Shown: in pieces, positions 11,485 through 23,738 of the stretch
Position numbering within the stretch: position 1 is the first letter of the stretch
Layout of the letters: the number at the start of each line of letters is the position of its first letter
Source: Candidatus Tyloplasma litorale
GTDB lineage: Bacteria; Bacillota_I; Bacilli_A; Mycoplasmatales; Hepatoplasmataceae
Assembly: GCA_027943885.1 (NCBI GenBank)
Contig: AP027078.1
Coordinates: 372,001 to 436,000, forward strand
Length of the DNA stretch: 64,000 bases
Direction: 5' to 3'
The notes under the pieces: generated by a model
What the model saw: only the letters and a program-made list of their open reading frames with translations
Databases searched by the model: none
What the model was told of the DNA's origin: nothing
Position numbers and translations under genes: made by a program

Positions 11485-12327
11485 TTATTGATTTTTTTCT
11501 TCCTCAACAACTGGAGTTTTAATTGTATTTACTGTATTTTTATATTTATTATTATAACTTGGTTTTTTATTTAAATTTTTTTCTTCTCTAGGAATTAATC
11601 CCATAATTTCAACTTTGTCATCTTCAACATATGCAGCTAATTGTTTTTCATTTTTACCAGCTGCAATTGCATCAGCAATAATTGTTGTTACTAATGACAC
11701 TGATTTATTAGCATCATCATTTCCAAAAATTGGAAATTGAACTGTAAATGGATTAACATTTGTATCAGCTATTCCAAATAAATAAATTCCCATTTTTTTA
11801 GCTTCTTTAATTGTTATTTCTTCATTTTTAATTGATGAAACAAAAATTGCTGAAGGAAGTTTTCTCATAAACTTAATTCCACCTAAAGTTTTTTCAAGTT
11901 TTTCAAGTTGTTTTCTCATTTGGATACCTTCCTTTTTTGTGTATCCTTCAAAATTTTTCTTTGCAAGTCTTTCTAAGTTTCTTAATTTATTAATTGAATT
12001 TTGGATTGTTCTAAAATTAGTTAAAATTCCTCCTAATCATCTATAATCTACATAAAATGCTCCAACTCTTTCAGCATTTTCTCTAATTGTTTTTGAAGAT
12101 TGTTTTGATGTTCCAACAAACAAGAAAGTTCCTTTTCTTTCTGTTATTTTTTTAGCAAAATTATATGCATGTTCTAATGAATGAGAAGTTTTATCTAAAT
12201 TAATTAAATGGATTCCTCTCTTAGACATTTGAATATAAGGTTTCATTGCTGGATCTCAACTTCTAGTTTGATGACCATATTGTAATCCAGATTCTAATAA
12301 TTTATCTTTTGAGATAATTGGTTTCAT
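11485..12327 (-). CDS. rpsB: 30S ribosomal protein S2
   Basis: S2 is a late-assembling protein of the small subunit. The 280-aa frame includes GLQYGHQTRSWDPAMKPYI, the GTFLFVGTSKQ strand, RWLGGILTNFRTI and the IPIFGNDDANKS-like region (here FPIFGNDDANKSVSLVT). Three TGA codons encode conserved Trp. The C-terminus has a lysine- and asparagine-rich extension ending in VVEEEKNQ. The ATG at 12327 has an AAAGGAAAAG ribosome site. A structured, relatively GC-rich leader precedes it. Confidence 0.96.
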
Positions 12328-12360
12328 TTTTCTTTTCCTTTTCGTTTTTACTTTGATATA

Positions 12361-12397
12361 TTTCGAACAATAAAACCACTAGGGCACGATTATTGAA
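12361..12397 (-). promoter_or_regulatory. Possible structured leader of rpsB
   Basis: The leader holds 6-bp arms CAATAA (12368-12373) and TTATTG (12390-12395) around an inner segment with CC and GGG tracts (12376-12385) that stands out in this AT-rich context. Autogenous S2-binding leaders are known in other bacteria. No direct match to a known motif was established here. Confidence 0.3.
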
Positions 12398-12454
12398 TTC
12401 ATATATCTGTTTTTATTCATATTTCTTAATAATTTTACCATAAACAACAAATAA

Positions 12455-12478
12455 ATAAAAAAAGAGCAAATGCTCTTA
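12455..12478 (-). terminator. Intrinsic terminator after topA
   Basis: Arms AAGAGCA and TGCTCTT form a hairpin followed, on the minus strand, by a T-rich tail. It lies 12 bases past the topA stop. Confidence 0.82.
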
Positions 12479-12489
12479 TTTTTTATCAT

Positions 12490-14505
12490 TTATTTTATTT
12501 TTTTATTAAATCTTTCAAATCTCTTATCTCTTTCCTCTTTAGAAATTTCATTTAATTTTAATAAAATATCAATGGATTTTTCTTCAGGAAGAATGTAAGA
12601 ACATTTAGGAAATGTTTCACAAGAAATAAATTTTGTATTTGTTCTTCTAGATTTTCTAACAACAAGTTTATTTCCACATTCTGGACATATTTCACCAGAA
12701 TCCTTTGGTTTTTCTTTAGGAACTAGTGGTTCTGTGTGTCTACATTCTGGAAAACGATCACAAGAAATAAATTCATTATATCTACCTCTTTTGATTATCA
12801 ATTTACCTTTTTTACATTCTGGACAATTCTTACCTGTATAAACTGGTGGTTTTTTAGGAATTTTTTCATCAGCTTCATTAACTCTTGGTTCAAATGTTTT
12901 TCAAAAATCTTTAAGATATTTAGTTCAATTTTTTTTGCCATTAGCAATATCATCTAAAGAATCTTCCATTTCAGCAGTGTATTTTTCATTTACAATATCA
13001 TTAAAATTTCCTTGTAAAAGATTATTAACTTCTTCTGCTATTTCAGTAGGTTTAAGTGAATTACCTTCCTTTTTTAAATATCCAAATCCTATTAATCCAG
13101 AAGTTACGCCTGAATAAGTAGAAGGTCTACCTATTCCAACATCTTTCATAAGTTTAATAAGTGATGAAGGATTATATCTTGCAGGTGGAGTAGTTTGGTG
13201 AGGAATAGATTTTATTAAATTTAAATCAATTTTTAAATTATCTTTTATATATTTTATATCCTTAGGATTTATTGAATCTAATCCATCAACAATTTTAAAT
13301 CCATTTTCTAAAATAAATGAATCTGTTAAGCTAAAATAATTTTCACCATCTTTATAAATTGATTTTAATATTTTATTTACACTTTGAATCATAAAGGCTT
13401 TTACTGTTGTTGTTCAAATTAATGTATATGCTCTCTTTTCATTTATTTTTAACCCTTTTATTTCAGAAGGGGTATTAAATATATCAACTGGCCGAATTGC
13501 TTCATGGGCATCTTGATCACCCTTTTTCATTTTAACAGCTGGAACGCCTTCATAATATTCTTTACCATAATTTGAAGAAATATATTTTTCCATTGATTCA
13601 ATAAATGATTTTGATGAAATTCTTTTAGAATCAGTTCTTGGATAAGTAATAATTCCCTTTTCATATAAATTTTGAATGGCTATTGTTGCTGAATTATTAG
13701 GTGTTCCATAGCTATTATACATACCCATTAAATAAGTTGCCATTTCTAATGGTAATGGTGGTTTTATTTTTTTTGTTGTTGCTTTATTATCAACAAATTC
13801 AAATTCACCAGTAAGTGATTTTAAAATTTTTTTTGTTTCTTTTTCAGTTTTATATTTTATTTCTATGTATTTATCAGAACTTACATTAATTAATTTATTT
13901 TTATCATTTATTTCTCCAGCAATTGTTCATCAATTTTCTGGAACAAATTTTCTTATTTCATTTTCACGATCAATTATTAATTTTAAAACTGCAGATTTTA
14001 CTCTACCAGCTGATCTTGCAGAAATTTTTTTATTTGTTAAATATGATAATCTAAAACCAATAATTCGATCAAGTATTCTTCTTGATTCTTGTGAGTGAAC
14101 TAAATCCAAATCTATATCTTTTGGGTTTTTTATTGCATTTAATAATGATTCTTTAGTTATTTCATTAAATGTTATTCTTTTAATATTTGCCTTATCATTT
14201 TCTATAATGGATTGAATATGATAAGAAATTGCTTCACCCTCTCTATCTGGATCAGTTGCAAGATAGATATTCTTAACTTTATTAGAAAGTTCTTTTATTT
14301 CTTCAATAACTTCTTTTTTATCTTTTATGTTAATGTATTTAGGTTTCATCTCATCAAGATCAAGACCTAATCTTAAAGGTGTACCTCAAGTAGCTAAATC
14401 TTTTATATGTCCAACTGAAGCAGAAACAATTCAATCTTTTCCCAAAAATGATTGAATTTTTTCTAGCTTATTTGGCGATTCTACTATTAATAAATTTTTA
14501 CTCAT
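12490..14505 (-). CDS. topA: DNA topoisomerase I
   Basis: TopA relaxes negative supercoils through a transient 5'-phosphotyrosine break. The 671-aa protein begins with the TOPRIM domain (NLLIVESPNK, then ATDPDREGEAI near residue 75). It continues with the type IA core, including the active-site ITYPRTDS, and GIGRPSTY. It ends with two zinc-ribbon C4 modules (CPECKKGKL...CDRFPEC and CPECGNKL...CETFPKC). Several TGA codons encode Trp. It overlaps dprA by eight bases, so the two are probably coupled. Confidence 0.96.
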
Positions 14506-15244
14506 AATTTTTAATTTCTTTCATCCCTTCAATTCCACAAGCTCCTTTTTTAATTAAAACTAAATTATGAGATTTTGTATCAATATTTTTGTTAAAACAA
14601 AAAATATTTTTATGAAAATCAATGCATTTAGCTATTAATTTAAATGTTATTGGATCTTTTGTTGAGTTTAATAAAAATAAATTTTTGGATAATCCTGCTT
14701 TTATTCTATTTGACATATCTCATGTTTGAAAAGAAGGCATAACTTTACTAGGGTATTCTGAAATAATTAAATTTTTTTCTAAAAAATTCTTTTCTTCTAT
14801 TTTTGTCATATTAATATATGAATCTATTCCAGAATCCTTTACAATAATAAGATCCTCTAAATCAATATTATATAGTAAGTTCTTTTCAAAACTATTTGTA
14901 AATCCAGTTATTTGTGGAATTCTTAATATTTTTAATTCCTTTTTATGTTTTATTGCTTCTTTATTATAAATATCATTATAATAACTTCCATAATATCACA
15001 TTATATTATTTTTTTCAAATAATTCTTTTTTCCCTTTAAAAAAAATAATGAAAGGTGGTTTATTAATTTGTCTCAATTTTTTAGGATAATTTTTATTAAC
15101 TATTGTTAAATAATTATTCTTAAATTTTCTTTTTAATTCCTTTACTTTTTCAAAATCAACTTCCTCTTGCTCTTGAATAGCAATATATATTCTTTCCCAA
15201 TCACCAAAATATTTACAAGCAAAATACAATATAACATCATCCAT
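14498..15244 (-). CDS. dprA: DprA/Smf-like DNA-processing protein
   Basis: DprA loads RecA on incoming single-stranded DNA in natural transformation and is kept in many Mollicutes. This 248-aa protein has the family's PP-containing strand (YPKKLRQINKPPFIIFFKG) and a Rossmann-like core. Two motifs look degraded: the usual GSR is YYGSYYND, and the nucleotide-binding region is short (VKDSGIDSYI). The ATG at 15244 is chosen because GGAGG sits seven bases upstream. A TTG four codons earlier would place that ribosome site inside the gene. The stop lies inside topA. Confidence 0.75.
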
Positions 15245-15285
15245 TTTTTCCTCCAATTTTAAATTAACTAAAAAAGAGGAAAATT

Positions 15286-15312
15286 AAAAAAATAAAAGGA
15301 TTTCCTTTTATT
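15286..15312 (-). terminator. Intrinsic terminator after thrS
   Basis: Arms AATAAAAGGA and TCCTTTTATT are followed by a T-run on the minus strand. The hairpin overlaps the thrS stop codon. Confidence 0.87.
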
Positions 15313-16906
15313 TTTCTTTATAAATATTTGTTATTTCTGATAAATTAATTGTTTTTGTTTCTTCTGATCCAAAGAATCTATATGAAATTAAATTATTTTT
15401 AACTTCATTATCTCCAATAATTATTTGAGTTTTGACTTTTGCCATTTGGTGAATTCTAATTTTATTTGATAATCTTTCTTCAGAACAATCTATTTTAGCT
15501 CTAACATTATTATTTTTTAAAATAGATAAAACCTTATTTGCATATTCTAAATGAACATTATTATTCAAAGGTATAATTATTGCTTGTTGTGGTGATAATC
15601 ACATTGGTAAATCACCTTTGGTTTGTTCTAAAAGTATAGAAATAAATCTCTCATAAGTACCAATTAATCCTCTATGAATCATTATTGGTTGAATTTTTTC
15701 TTTTTTAGCATTTATATATTTTAAATTAAATCTTTCTGGTAACATAAAATCTAATTGGATTGTTGAAACTGTTATTTGATGACATAGTGCTGTTTTAATT
15801 TGAATATCGATTTTTGGTCCATAAAAAGCTGCTTCACCTTTCATTTCAACATATTTTATTTTTATTTCATTTAAGAATTCTTTTAATATTTTTTCAGATT
15901 TAGATCATAATTTTTTATCACCATGATATTTTTCCAAATTTTTTGAATCATGTAGAGCAAGCTCAATATAGTCTATCTCAATATTAAATTTATTTAATGT
16001 TTCTTGAATTAAATTAAAACCTTTTTTTAATTCATTTTTTAATTGATCTTCTCTTAAAAAAATATGAGAATCAGTTAATTCCATTGCCCTAACTCTTTCA
16101 AGTCCTATTAAAGATCCTGAGTGCTCATATCTATATTGTTTTACATTTTCAGCCAATCTAATTGGTAATTCTTTATATGATCTTGGTTTTCTTTTATAGA
16201 CTAAAACATGATGTGGGCAAGCCATTGGTCTCAACATAAAATTTTCATTTTCTTCTATTTTCATTTGAGGAAACATATTATCTTTATAATGATAATAATG
16301 TCCTGAAGTTTTGTATAGATTTATTGAACCTAATACAGGAGTTTCAATTTGACTTGAACCATATTTTTCTTCTTGTTTTCAAATATAATCTTTAATTTGT
16401 TTTTTTAATAAAACACCATTTTCTAATCAAATAGGCAATCCTTTTCCAACAGTTTCATCAATAAAAAATAAATTTAAATTTTTACCCACTCTACGATGAT
16501 CTCTTTGTTCACGATCTTCTATTTCTGCTAATTTTATTAAAAATTCCTCTTTTGTTAAAGTTGCAAAACCAAAAATCCTATTAGCTATTGAATTATGATG
16601 ATCATTAATTCCGGAAACACCTCTTAATTTCAATTGCTTAATTTCACTAGGTAAAATTGAAGTTCCATTAATTTTTGAAACTTTTTTTAATTCTTTTTTT
16701 AATTTACCTTCATGTAATATAAGTGATTTTTCAGAAATATTTTTATTAACTGTAAAATCTATTGAAAACCCATCCTCATCAACAGAAGTTTTAATAATGT
16801 TATTACCTAAATTATTATTTAATATATAATTTTTTAAAGTAATTGCAACAATATTATTTACTTCCATTCATGTTTTAAGTTTTTTATTGTTTGCCTTATT
16901 ATCCAT
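15308..16906 (-). CDS. thrS: Threonyl-tRNA synthetase, short form
   Basis: ThrRS charges tRNA-Thr. The 532-aa protein contains the class II catalytic core: RPMACPHH with the zinc-ligand Cys, RYEHSGSL, the [12 protein letters not shown] region, motif 3 in [12 protein letters not shown], and a C-terminal anticodon-binding domain. Most bacterial ThrRS are about 640 aa. Here the N-terminal TGS domain is absent and the remaining editing-domain region shows no HxxxH metal-binding motif, so proofreading of Ser-tRNA-Thr is probably lost. TGA codons encode Trp (for example KTWMEV at the N-terminus). The ATG at 16906 follows a GGAAAG site. Confidence 0.93.
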
Positions 16907-16993
16907 TTTATTTCTTTCCAATTTTATTATAAATAATAATAAATATTTTACTATTTATTAATAAATATTAATTTATCTTAATTATACACACTA

Positions 16994-17043
16994 AAAAAAT
17001 AAAAAATATCAATTAAACATTGCTTGATAATTGATATTTTTTT
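16994..17043 (-). terminator. Intrinsic terminator after pyk
   Basis: Arms ATATCAATTA (17006-17015) and TAATTGATAT (17028-17037) surround a 12-base loop and are flanked by A and T runs, so it could work in both directions. It serves pyk on the minus strand. Confidence 0.85.
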
Positions 17044-17075
17044 ATTTATATAGAATTAAATAAATATATAATTAT

Positions 17076-18488
17076 TTATTTAATTCTTAAAGATCTAAAT
17101 TCATTTTTATTAGCAACAATGAATTTAACACCAGATTTTAATCCTAATTTTTTGGCAATTGCAATAATTTCTTTATCATCATTAATATTTTCTTGTTTAT
17201 CATGATGTTGAGCATAAACTCCATAATGTGCACCAAATTTATTAATAATTTTTTCATCTTTTATTAAGGCAATTATTAAAGCATTAGGTCTAAATCTAGA
17301 TAAAGCATTAATTAATCTTCCTTTTTCTGAAAAAGCTATAATATATTTTGAATCAGAAGTCAATGCTTTTTTAGCAACTAGATATGCTGATTCAGCATTT
17401 GAAGATTCAACAAAAGCATATGCTGATTCAAAGGCTCTTAAATAATTAAAATTATTTTCAGCTTCCAAATTAACTTTTGACATTATTTCAACAGCTTCTC
17501 TTGGGAAATTTCCTGATGCAGATTCACCTGAAAGCATTGTTGCATCTGCTCCTGACATTGCAGCATAATAAATATCTGTTACTTCAGCTCTTGTAGGTCT
17601 TGGATTTTCCATCATTGAATCTAACATTTGTGTTGCAATAACAATTGGTTTACCTCATGCTCTACATTTATCAATGATAAGTTTTTCATAGAAGGGAACT
17701 TCATAATAAGGAATTTCCACTCCTAAATCACCTCTTGCTAACATGATAGCATCTGATTTAGAAATAATTTCATTAAGATTTTCAATAGCTTTTAAAGCTT
17801 CAATTTTTGACATAATTAAAACTTCTTCCCCACCATTTTCATCAAGTAATTTTCTTAATTCATCAACATCATTTCCATCTCTTACAAATGAGGCAGCAAC
17901 ATAATCAATACCTTGTTTAATACCTCATTTAATAAATCCTTGATCATGTTCAGCAATAAATGGTAATGTTAAATCTGCACCTGGAACATTAATTGCTTTT
18001 TTTGTTCCGATGTAGTGGTTGTTTAAAGCAACAGCAGTTACTTCACCTTTTTCTAAATTTACTGATTTAACTTTTAAAGTTAATTTTCCATCATCAACCA
18101 TTATTAATTGATCATCTTTAACAGTTGTTCCAAGATCTTCATAAGTAACAGAAAAGGTATTATCTTTACCAACAATTTCCTCTTTGTATTTAATTGTTAA
18201 AACATCATTTTTTTTAACAATCATTTTTTTATTTTCAATAGTATGAACTCTAATTTCAGGCCCTTTAGTATCTAATAAGATTGAGATAGGCAAATCTAAT
18301 TCTTTTCTTATTTTTTTAACATTAATAATTCTTTGTTCATGTTCAATATAGTCACCATGAGAAGTATTAAGTCTTACAACATTAACTCCTCTTGCAAACA
18401 TATCTCTAATCATTTCTTCTGTTTCAAAAGTAGGACCCATTGTTGAAATGATTTTTGTTTTTTTAATTAAAGTATTTTCTAATTTCAT
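17076..18488 (-). CDS. pyk: Pyruvate kinase
   Basis: Pyruvate kinase converts phosphoenolpyruvate and ADP to pyruvate and ATP, the last step of glycolysis. The 470-aa protein has [10 protein letters not shown] at the N-terminus, [19 protein letters not shown], the catalytic segment [19 protein letters not shown] and the signature [21 protein letters not shown]. Two TGA codons encode Trp in the middle, so a standard-code reading shows only two fragments. It lies 12 bases after pfkA, forming a pfkA-pyk operon. Confidence 0.96.
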
Positions 18489-18500
18489 TTTTTCTCTCTT

Positions 18501-19460
18501 TTAGTTAAGTGAATCATATTCATTTAATAATTCTTGTCTAGAAGGTCTTTCCATTTTTACGACTTCTAAAATATTTTGAGTTGATAATTTATTATTAACT
18601 AAATTTACAGCAACATTTGTTTGTCCTTCAATTAATTTTTCAACTGCAAATGCTCCCATTCTAGAAGCTAAAATTCTATCCTCAGCACTTGGAACTCCAC
18701 CTCTTTGTGGATGACCTATAGTTGTTGCTTTAGTTTCAATATTTGTTTCTGATTGAATTTTTTGAGCAAGTTTTTTAACATCATAAATATTTTCTGTAAC
18801 CATAATGATTATAGATCTATTTCCTTCTTCTCTTGCTTTTTTAGTTTGGGAAACAATTTCTTCTTCTGGTAATTGTCTTTCAGAAGTTGAAAGAACTTCT
18901 GCTCCTACAGCAATTGCAGCATTTAATGCTAAATCACCACAATATTTACCCATTACTTCAACAATATTTGCACGATTATGAGATTCAGATGTATCTCTTA
19001 TTTGATCTACAGCTTTAGTAATTGTTGAAAGAGCAGTGTGAAAACCAATTGTAAAATCTGTTGAAGAAATATCATTATCAATTGTTCCCGGAAGACCAAT
19101 TGTTTTAATTCCCATTTCAGTTAATTTTGATGCTCCCATATATGAACCATCTCCACCAATAGCAATTAAAGCATCAATTCCTTCTTTTTTCATTTTAGAA
19201 ACAGCTATTTTTCTAATTTTTTCTTCTTTAAATTCTGGAAATCTTGCTGAATAAATAAATGTTCCACCTTTATCACCAATAAATTTCACATCTTTTTTAG
19301 AAACCTTTTTAAAATTACCCTCTGTTAATCCTTTGTATCCTTCATAAACAACATAAGGTTCTAATCCTTTTTTGATAGAAGCATTAACAATAGCTTTGAC
19401 AGCTGGATTCATTCCCGGAGCATCTCCTCCAGAGGTTAATATAGCAATTTTTTTTATCAT
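18501..19460 (-). CDS. pfkA: ATP-dependent 6-phosphofructokinase
   Basis: PfkA phosphorylates fructose-6-phosphate to fructose-1,6-bisphosphate. The 319-aa protein shows ILTSGGDAPGMNPAVKA, IGGDGSYMGA, the catalytic GTIDNDISSTDFTIGF, EVMGKYCGDLA and GHPQRGGVPSA, all typical of bacterial PfkA of about 320 aa. TCCTTTT-type purine-rich sequence (AAGGAGAAA) precedes the start. It is the first gene of the pfkA-pyk pair, downstream of the eno terminator. It might also phosphorylate tagatose-6-phosphate, since lacA and lacB are present and no lacC is visible; that is inference. Confidence 0.97.
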   Translation of the reverse strand: MIKKIAILTSGGDAPGMNPAVKAIVNASIKKGLEPYVVYEGYKGLTEGNFKKVSKKDVKFIGDKGGTFIYSARFPEFKEEKIRKIAVSKMKKEGIDALIAIGGDGSYMGASKLTEMGIKTIGLPGTIDNDISSTDFTIGFHTALSTITKAVDQIRDTSESHNRANIVEVMGKYCGDLALNAAIAVGAEVLSTSERQLPEEEIVSQTKKAREEGNRSIIIMVTENIYDVKKLAQKIQSETNIETKATTIGHPQRGGVPSAEDRILASRMGAFAVEKLIEGQTNVAVNLVNNKLSTQNILEVVKMERPSRQELLNEYDSLN

Positions 19461-19483
19461 TATATTTTTCTCCTTAAATATTG

Positions 19484-19531
19484 AAAAAGAAAGTAACGAG
19501 TTTGAAAAAATTGTACCCTCACTTTCTTTTT
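19484..19531 (-). terminator. Intrinsic terminator after eno
   Basis: Arms AAAAAGAAAGT and ACTTTCTTTTT enclose a 26-base loop that contains a small GAG/CTC inner stem. The A/T ends give a T-run on the minus strand. Confidence 0.7.
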
Positions 19532-19546
19532 TTAATATTTTATAAA

Positions 19547-20845
<1,299 letters not shown>

Positions 20846-20938
20846 TTAATTGAATAATTCCTTTCATTTAGTATAAGTTAATTATATAACAAATACATAA
20901 TAAACTTTAAAACTAAATGCCAATAAAATAATTAAATT

Positions 20939-22351
20939 TTAAATTAACATTGGTAATATTAAGAATATTAAAAACATTGGACTTGAAGCTAATAATACTC
21001 AATCTAACTCTTTGTATCTTCCTGTTATTAACATTAAAATAATAAATGTTAGTAATCCAATTACAATTCCTGTTCCAATTGAATAAGAAAGCATCATAAA
21101 GATAATTGTAAAAATTGAGGATGCAAAGTAAACCTTATCATCAGCTCTTAAATCTTTTAATGTAGAAGACATCATAATACCAACAAGTACAATTGCTCCT
21201 ACAGTTATTGATGAAGTAAATAATGGTGCTAATAATGGAATAATTGGAATTGCCACAAGAAATAATATACCAGTCGTAATTGCTGTTAAACCTGTTCTTC
21301 CCCCATATTGAATTCCTGCATTTGATTCTGCATAAACAGTTACATTAGTTGCTCCCAACATTGAACCAAAAGTTGTTGCTAAAGCATCTACGACTAAAAC
21401 TCTTTTACTTGATTTTTCATCAACTTCAAAATCTTTTTGCATTAATTTAGTTACTCCAAAAACAACTCCTGCAGTATCAAAGAAATCATTTAAAAATAAA
21501 ATAAAAATTGCTAAATATCAATTTGGATTTTTTCAAGTATCATCTACATTTTGAAATTCTTTAAAAGATGTTCCAAAAACATTGTTTAATCCTCTAAATG
21601 ACTCTCCATATACACTTCAATCCATATTTAAACTTGGTAATGAAGATAAGTCATTATCATCTCCTCAAGAACTAGAATTTGTTATTGCCATAAAAATAAA
21701 TCCAATTAATATGGTAATAATCATTGCAATTAAAGTTCCGCCTTTAACATCTAGTAATCACAAAACAATTGTTGCAAAAATAGAAATAAATGATAGAAGA
21801 ATAACTGGATTTGATAAATCACCTAAAAATGTCGCTGTTGAATTTGGATCACCTCAACCAATTATTCCAGTATTAGTAAATGCAACATACATTAAAAAGA
21901 AACCTACACCTATTGATATTGCCTTTCTAATTTCTTCAGGAATAGAATTTAATATTTTTGATCTTATAGATGTAACTGACACTAAAATAAAAATTAATCC
22001 AGAAATTAAAACAGCTGATAAAGCTGCACTAAAAGACATTCCCCCAGCAATTAATGTATATGAAATGAAAGCATTAACTCCCATTCCCGATGCTAAAGAT
22101 AATGGTAAATTAGCATAACAACCTAACAGAATGGAGGCTATCGCAGCTGATAAGGCGGTTACTATTCCTATTGTTGCAGCTGCAACAATAGGATCCATTC
22201 CAGATTCAGCTGCAAGTCCATCGCCAATTATGTCTCCTTGAACAACAATAATATAAAACATTGAAATGAAAACAATAATTCCTGCTATTATTTCTCTTGA
22301 AAAAGTTGATCCCCTTTCCGATATTTTAAAATAGCTATTTAATTTATTCAT
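20939..22351 (-). CDS. NCS2 (AzgA-type) purine permease
   Basis: A 470-aa polytopic membrane protein of the xanthine/uracil permease superfamily, closest in pattern to the AzgA branch (PbuG/PbuO) that imports guanine and hypoxanthine. It starts FKISERGSTFSREIIAGI, has many hydrophobic helices, and carries FLNDFFDTAGVVFGVTKL followed by DALATTFGSMLGATNVTVYAES, a well-conserved AzgA block. Mollicutes cannot make purines de novo, so import fits. No purine riboswitch core could be recognised upstream. Several TGA codons encode Trp. Confidence 0.88.
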
Positions 22352-22371
22352 TTTTATTTTCTCCTTTTAAA

Positions 22372-22407
22372 ATAAAAAAATTCCATAATAAAATAGAAAT
22401 TTTTTAA
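22372..22407 (-). terminator. Possible weak terminator between galU and the permease
   Basis: A- and T-rich arms (AAAAAATT / AATTTTTT) around a 15-base loop precede T-rich sequence on the minus strand. The stem has no G-C pairs, so the call is tentative. Confidence 0.35.
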
Positions 22408-22534
22408 TTTATCTAAGTAAAACATAGAAATATTTTAATGTTTTAAACATGATAAATTTTAACAATTATTAATTTAAGCAAGCTAAAAAATAATTATATA
22501 TAAGTAATATTAAAAATTAAAACTTATTTAAATT

Positions 22535-23434
22535 TTATTCAGAATATTTTTTAATTTGCTCCTTCATTATTTTTAAAACATCTTCTCTATATTCTTCTCT
22601 TCTTAGAGAATATTCAATTTGAGCTTTCATAAATCCAATTGTTGAACCCATATCATATCTTATTCCAGAAAGTCTTCGAGCAATAACTCCTTTAGAATTT
22701 GAAAGTTTCAAAATAGAATCTGTAATTTGAATTTCATTTGTTTTTTCATCAATATTTTGTTCAGATAAATAATCAAAAATACTATAATTCAATAAATATC
22801 TTCCAACAATACCCAAATTAGATGGTGCTTCATCTTGTTTAGGTTTTTCCACAACTCTTGATATTTTTCAATAGTTATCATCTAATTTTTTACCAATCTC
22901 AACAATTCCATAATTAGAAATTTGATTTTGTGGAACTTCTTGAACACCAATAACTGATAAACCTGTTTTTTCATAAACTTCAATTAATTCTGATAAAGCA
23001 GATTTTTCTGTTTTGCTATCATGATGAATAACATCATCTCCTAATAAAAGTGCAAATGTTTCATCTTTATCAATTAATGGTTGTGTTAATAAAACAGCAT
23101 GTCCTAAACCTTTTTGTTTATGTTGTCTAACTCAAAAGCATTTAACTTTTTTTGTAGGACTTATTATTTCTTTTATTAAATTATCTTTACCCTTCTTTTT
23201 TAAAATATATTCTAATTCAAAATTACGATCATAATAATCTACAATTGAAGATTTTGAAGAAGATGTTACAAATATTATCTCTTCTATACCTGCAGCAATT
23301 GCTTCATCAACTATATAATCAATAGTTGGTTTATTTAAAATTGGTAGCATTTCTTTTGGAATTGTTTTTGTAAATGGCAAAAACCTTGTTCCATTACCTG
23401 CTACAGGTATTATTGCCTTTTTTATTTTTTTCAT
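22535..23434 (-). CDS. galU: UTP-glucose-1-phosphate uridylyltransferase
   Basis: GalU makes UDP-glucose, the donor for glycolipids and capsular sugars. The 299-aa protein has the nucleotidyltransferase loop [17 protein letters not shown] with [27 protein letters not shown], and [19 protein letters not shown], all characteristic. TGA codons encode Trp in the middle. No Shine-Dalgarno is visible. A perfect TATAAT (23445-23450) lies only ten bases upstream of the ATG, so the mRNA leader is predicted to be a few bases at most. Confidence 0.94.
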
Positions 23435-23470
23435 TACAATTTATATTATAGCAATTAAAAATATTAAAAA

Positions 23471-23497
23471 GAAAAAAGCAAGTAAAACTTGCCTTTT
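23471..23497 (-). terminator. Intrinsic terminator after the 45-aa gene
   Basis: Arms around GCAAG and CTTGC with an A4 loop and one bulge are followed by a T-run on the minus strand. Confidence 0.7.
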
Positions 23498-23513
23498 AAA
23501 AAAGTGGTAATAA

Positions 23514-23651
23514 TTATGCTTTTTCGCATTTACCTTGTGCAGCCATAGCTTTCATGTAACCGTTTTCTGTATCAACGATTTCATCACCTGGCTTAAATGA
23601 TTTGTCTCTTCATTCCATTGGTTCAAGAACTCTTCATTTAATTTTATCCAT
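23514..23651 (-). CDS. Small 45-aa protein of unknown function
   Basis: This short gene is too small for ordinary gene calls, but it has a GAAAGG ribosome site, codon use like its neighbours (two TGA Trp codons), and its own terminator just downstream. It encodes MDKIKWRVLEPMEWRDKSF followed by KPGDEIVDTENGYMKAMAAQ and a lysine-rich end with one Cys. The KPGDEI pattern vaguely resembles small beta-barrel proteins found in phage head-tail clusters, but that is a weak hint. It stands alone between galU and gpmI. I do not recognise it. Confidence 0.65.
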
Positions 23652-23738
23652 AAATTTGCCTTTCTCAAATGTGAAAAAATAATAAATTTAAATCTTCAAT
23701 TTGATAATTTAATTATACATTATATTAAAATAGTTAAA

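Noticed and set aside
22352-22534. Purine riboswitch upstream of the purine permease
   Set aside because: The conserved core (TATA...ATGG and paired loops) could not be found; only an A/T hairpin is present.
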